Program-made: the position numbers and the translations under genes
Part shown: positions 5,801-6,586 of the stretch, piece by piece
How the letters are laid out: every line of letters begins with the position of its first letter
Numbering within the stretch: the stretch's first letter is position 1
Notes under the pieces: generated by a model
Told to the model about the DNA's origin: nothing
What the model saw: only the letters and a program-made list of their open reading frames with translations
Databases searched by the model: none
Source: an uncultured Leucothrix sp.
GTDB lineage: Bacteria; Pseudomonadota; Gammaproteobacteria; Thiotrichales; Thiotrichaceae
Assembly: GCA_937923375.1 (NCBI GenBank)
Contig: CALAJG010000117.1
Span: 1 to 6,586, forward strand
DNA: 6,586 nucleotides
Direction: 5' to 3'

Positions 5801-6586
5801 ATCTCGATAATGCCGTCAAAATCGGCACGTGCTAACTCGCGGTACGGCCAGGCTTTAGAAAACAGCTGATAAAGATCATCACATGACCATTCTTCCCCAC
5901 TTACCTCAGCCACGATCTGCTGCGACAGTACGTCAAGCGGTTGTTGGGGCATAATGATACGGTCGAGCTCACCACTATTTGCAGCGCCTAACAAAGCAGT
6001 AGTTTCGACTAATTCATCGCGAGTTAGCGGGAACAGTCGACCTTTGGGTACACCACCGACATGATGTCCTGAACGTCCGACGCGTTGCAAAAACGCTGCA
6101 ATAGAGCGTGGAGAGCCGAGCTGACAAACTAAGTTAATATCGCCGATATCGATACCTAGCTCTAAGGATGCGGTCGCGACTAAGCAGCGTAACTTGCCCG
6201 CTTTTAAGGCTTGCTCAGCGGCATGACGCTTATCTTTTGACATGCTACCGTGGTGCGCCATTACTTCAGCTTCGCCGATACGTTCGGCGATATTTTTTGA
6301 AACGCGCTCCGCCAAGCGGCGCGTATTAACAAATATCAGTGTTGTGTCGTGGGTTTCAATTAAACGATGTAGTCGGTTATAAATTTCTACCCAGACTTCA
6401 TTGGCCATCACGGCTTCTAGTGGTGATTCCGGCAGCTCTAGGTTTAGATCACGCTGGCTGTTATGCCCCGTGTCTACGATATGGCAGGTTTCATCGCGCT
6501 TTCCCATGAGGAAATTCGCCATGGTTTCAATAGGCTTTTGAGTGGCTGATAAACCGATGCGCTGTAATCTATTGTTAGGATTAGCT
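2812..6586 (-). CDS. lhr: Lhr-type ATP-dependent DNA helicase, 5' end beyond the window
   Basis: The frame is open from the right edge to a TAA at 2814-2812, giving 1257 residues. Family members such as E. coli Lhr are about 1540 residues, so roughly the first 280, including the Walker A and DEAD/DEVH motifs, are outside. The Met at 6522 is internal: upstream codons read in frame as LQRIGLSATQKPIET, which contains helicase motif III (SAT, 6549-6541). Numbering from that Met, motif IV is LIFVNTRR (62-69), motif V is ATASLELGIDIG (116-127) and motif VI is QRVGRSGH (146-153), completing the second RecA domain. A winged-helix region (about 195-265) and the Lhr-specific core domain follow (GGAIPDQFDADVIL at 280-293, WRWNATIALAVLR at 515-527). 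The long C-terminal region (about 750-1200), including GGRFVTGVSGEQFA and ACDPLNLTGTLLPG, is the part found only in full-length bacterial Lhr. It resembles tandem winged-helix AlkZ-type folds, and uracil-DNA glycosylase activity has been reported for this region in E. coli. Lhr is a 3'-5' translocase in DNA repair. No frameshift is visible, and a terminator follows about 120 bases after the stop. Confidence 0.95.
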   Translation of the reverse strand, partial: ANPNNRLQRIGLSATQKPIETMANFLMGKRDETCHIVDTGHNSQRDLNLELPESPLEAVMANEVWVEIYNRLHRLIETHDTTLIFVNTRRLAERVSKNIAERIGEAEVMAHHGSMSKDKRHAAEQALKAGKLRCLVATASLELGIDIGDINLVCQLGSPRSIAAFLQRVGRSGHHVGGVPKGRLFPLTRDELVETTALLGAANSGELDRIIMPQQPLDVLSQQIVAEVSGEEWSCDDLYQLFSKAWPYRELARADFDGIIEMLGNGYSTRRGRRGAYLHYDAVNGRVRARRNARLVALTNGGAIPDQFDADVILSPEDIRIGSVGEDFAFESLPGGIFQLGNTSYRILKVETGRMYVEDAHGQPPNIPFWLGEAPGRTDELSLAVSNLREQTNNKLTEGMDATQKWLCKTYQIPTIAAEQLTAYLGSAKAALGEIPTQQTIVFERFFDDVGDMHFVIHSNYGSRINRAWGLALRKRFCKRFNFELQAAALEDSIVLSLSSSHSFPLEEVSRYLNPNTVRDVLIQAFLDVPMFPTRWRWNATIALAVLRSRNGKRNPPYFQRSDAEDLVAILFPDQIACGENIAGDRQIPDHPLIKQTINDCLHETMDIVGLEALLTRLLAGEVKLLCCDLTAPSPLAEEVVNARPYAFLDEAPAEERRTLAVTSRSRLNPADAADLGRLDQAAIDKVREEAWPTVRNADELQDAMQVLGYILESEVKQNSADELSESNQPWLPLFKKLVKDKRACRVTLENKTVLWVAAERLIQVTAVFPEALLTPKITAVPSLVLDEPLRELIRSRMEGLGPVTVSQLADPLGISHSSVDIALLNLEQEGFVVQGYFTQKRVPNNSIEWCERRLLARIHRYTINRLRSEIEPVSVADYMRFLFDWQGLAEKREGLESLAVVLQQLEGYAAAAGAWESDILAARIDLYTQDMLETLCVTGRFSWLRLHTTTAQSDSKQKNSPVRLTPVSIVQRHHLQEWKVFSKTASELCLSSAAQKVIHLLNTRGALFFADLVSQSGLLRTQLETVLGELVSWGLVTSDGFAGLRALITPNNKLPRFSGRKARGLQGSPFDRAGRWTLISPIDDQGNAHCAAETIPEADALEMIAHTLLLRYGVVFRRVLERETGLPPWRDLLQVYWRMEARGEIRGGRFVTGVSGEQFAFQDAIGSLRKIRRSEKRGDLITISACDPLNLTGTLLPGPKVPISNSRQIVFRDGVPIATQSKQQLEFLCELDEQTQWNARLLLSNNTKHRSHSRPH

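Noticed and set aside
1..6586. Defence system, CRISPR array, prophage or integrative element
   Set aside because: I looked for repeats with regular spacing, recombinases, transposase motifs, tRNA-like sites and toxin-antitoxin pairs and found none; the recognised genes are ordinary housekeeping or envelope functions.

Overview
The window looks like chromosomal DNA from a gammaproteobacterium. The main evidence is an AmpD that is closely E. coli-like along its whole length, plus a long Lhr-type helicase, a short bactofilin and moderate base composition with AT-rich intergenic DNA. I cannot name a genus. There are no insertion sequences, phage genes, tRNA or rRNA genes, or CRISPR arrays. I also see no defence or secretion cluster.

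Layout from left to right. Positions 1-597 (minus) hold the first 199 codons of a gene that runs off the left edge. It has a receiver-like N-terminal domain followed by a low-complexity Pro/Ala/Thr/Ser/Glu-rich linker. Fourteen bases upstream, 612-1307 (minus) encodes a 231-residue protein with a TPR-like, FimV-like C-terminal region; the two genes are probably cotranscribed. An AT-rich 352-base divergent intergenic region (1308-1659) carries a good sigma70-type promoter for the plus-strand bactofilin gene (1660-2055). The bactofilin converges on ampD (2057-2638, minus), with one base between the two stop codons. A 173-base gap upstream of ampD contains a Rho-independent terminator on the minus strand, just ahead of the ampD start. 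The rest (2812-6586, minus) is the 3' four-fifths or so of a large Lhr-type ATP-dependent helicase whose start lies beyond the right edge.

Functional themes. AmpD recycles cytoplasmic peptidoglycan fragments, and bactofilins are polymer-forming scaffolds often tied to local cell-wall synthesis, so this convergent pair has a loose cell-envelope theme. Lhr belongs to DNA repair and is probably unrelated. The leftmost two genes are the least understood part: a receiver-like protein and a FimV-like repeat protein, possibly linked to type IV pili, polarity or surface signalling, though nothing in the sequence proves this. The most unusual non-coding signals are the terminator directly before ampD and a perfect 12-bp inverted repeat inside the linker-coding part of the leftmost gene. 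I found no convincing evidence of a wholly new multi-gene system.
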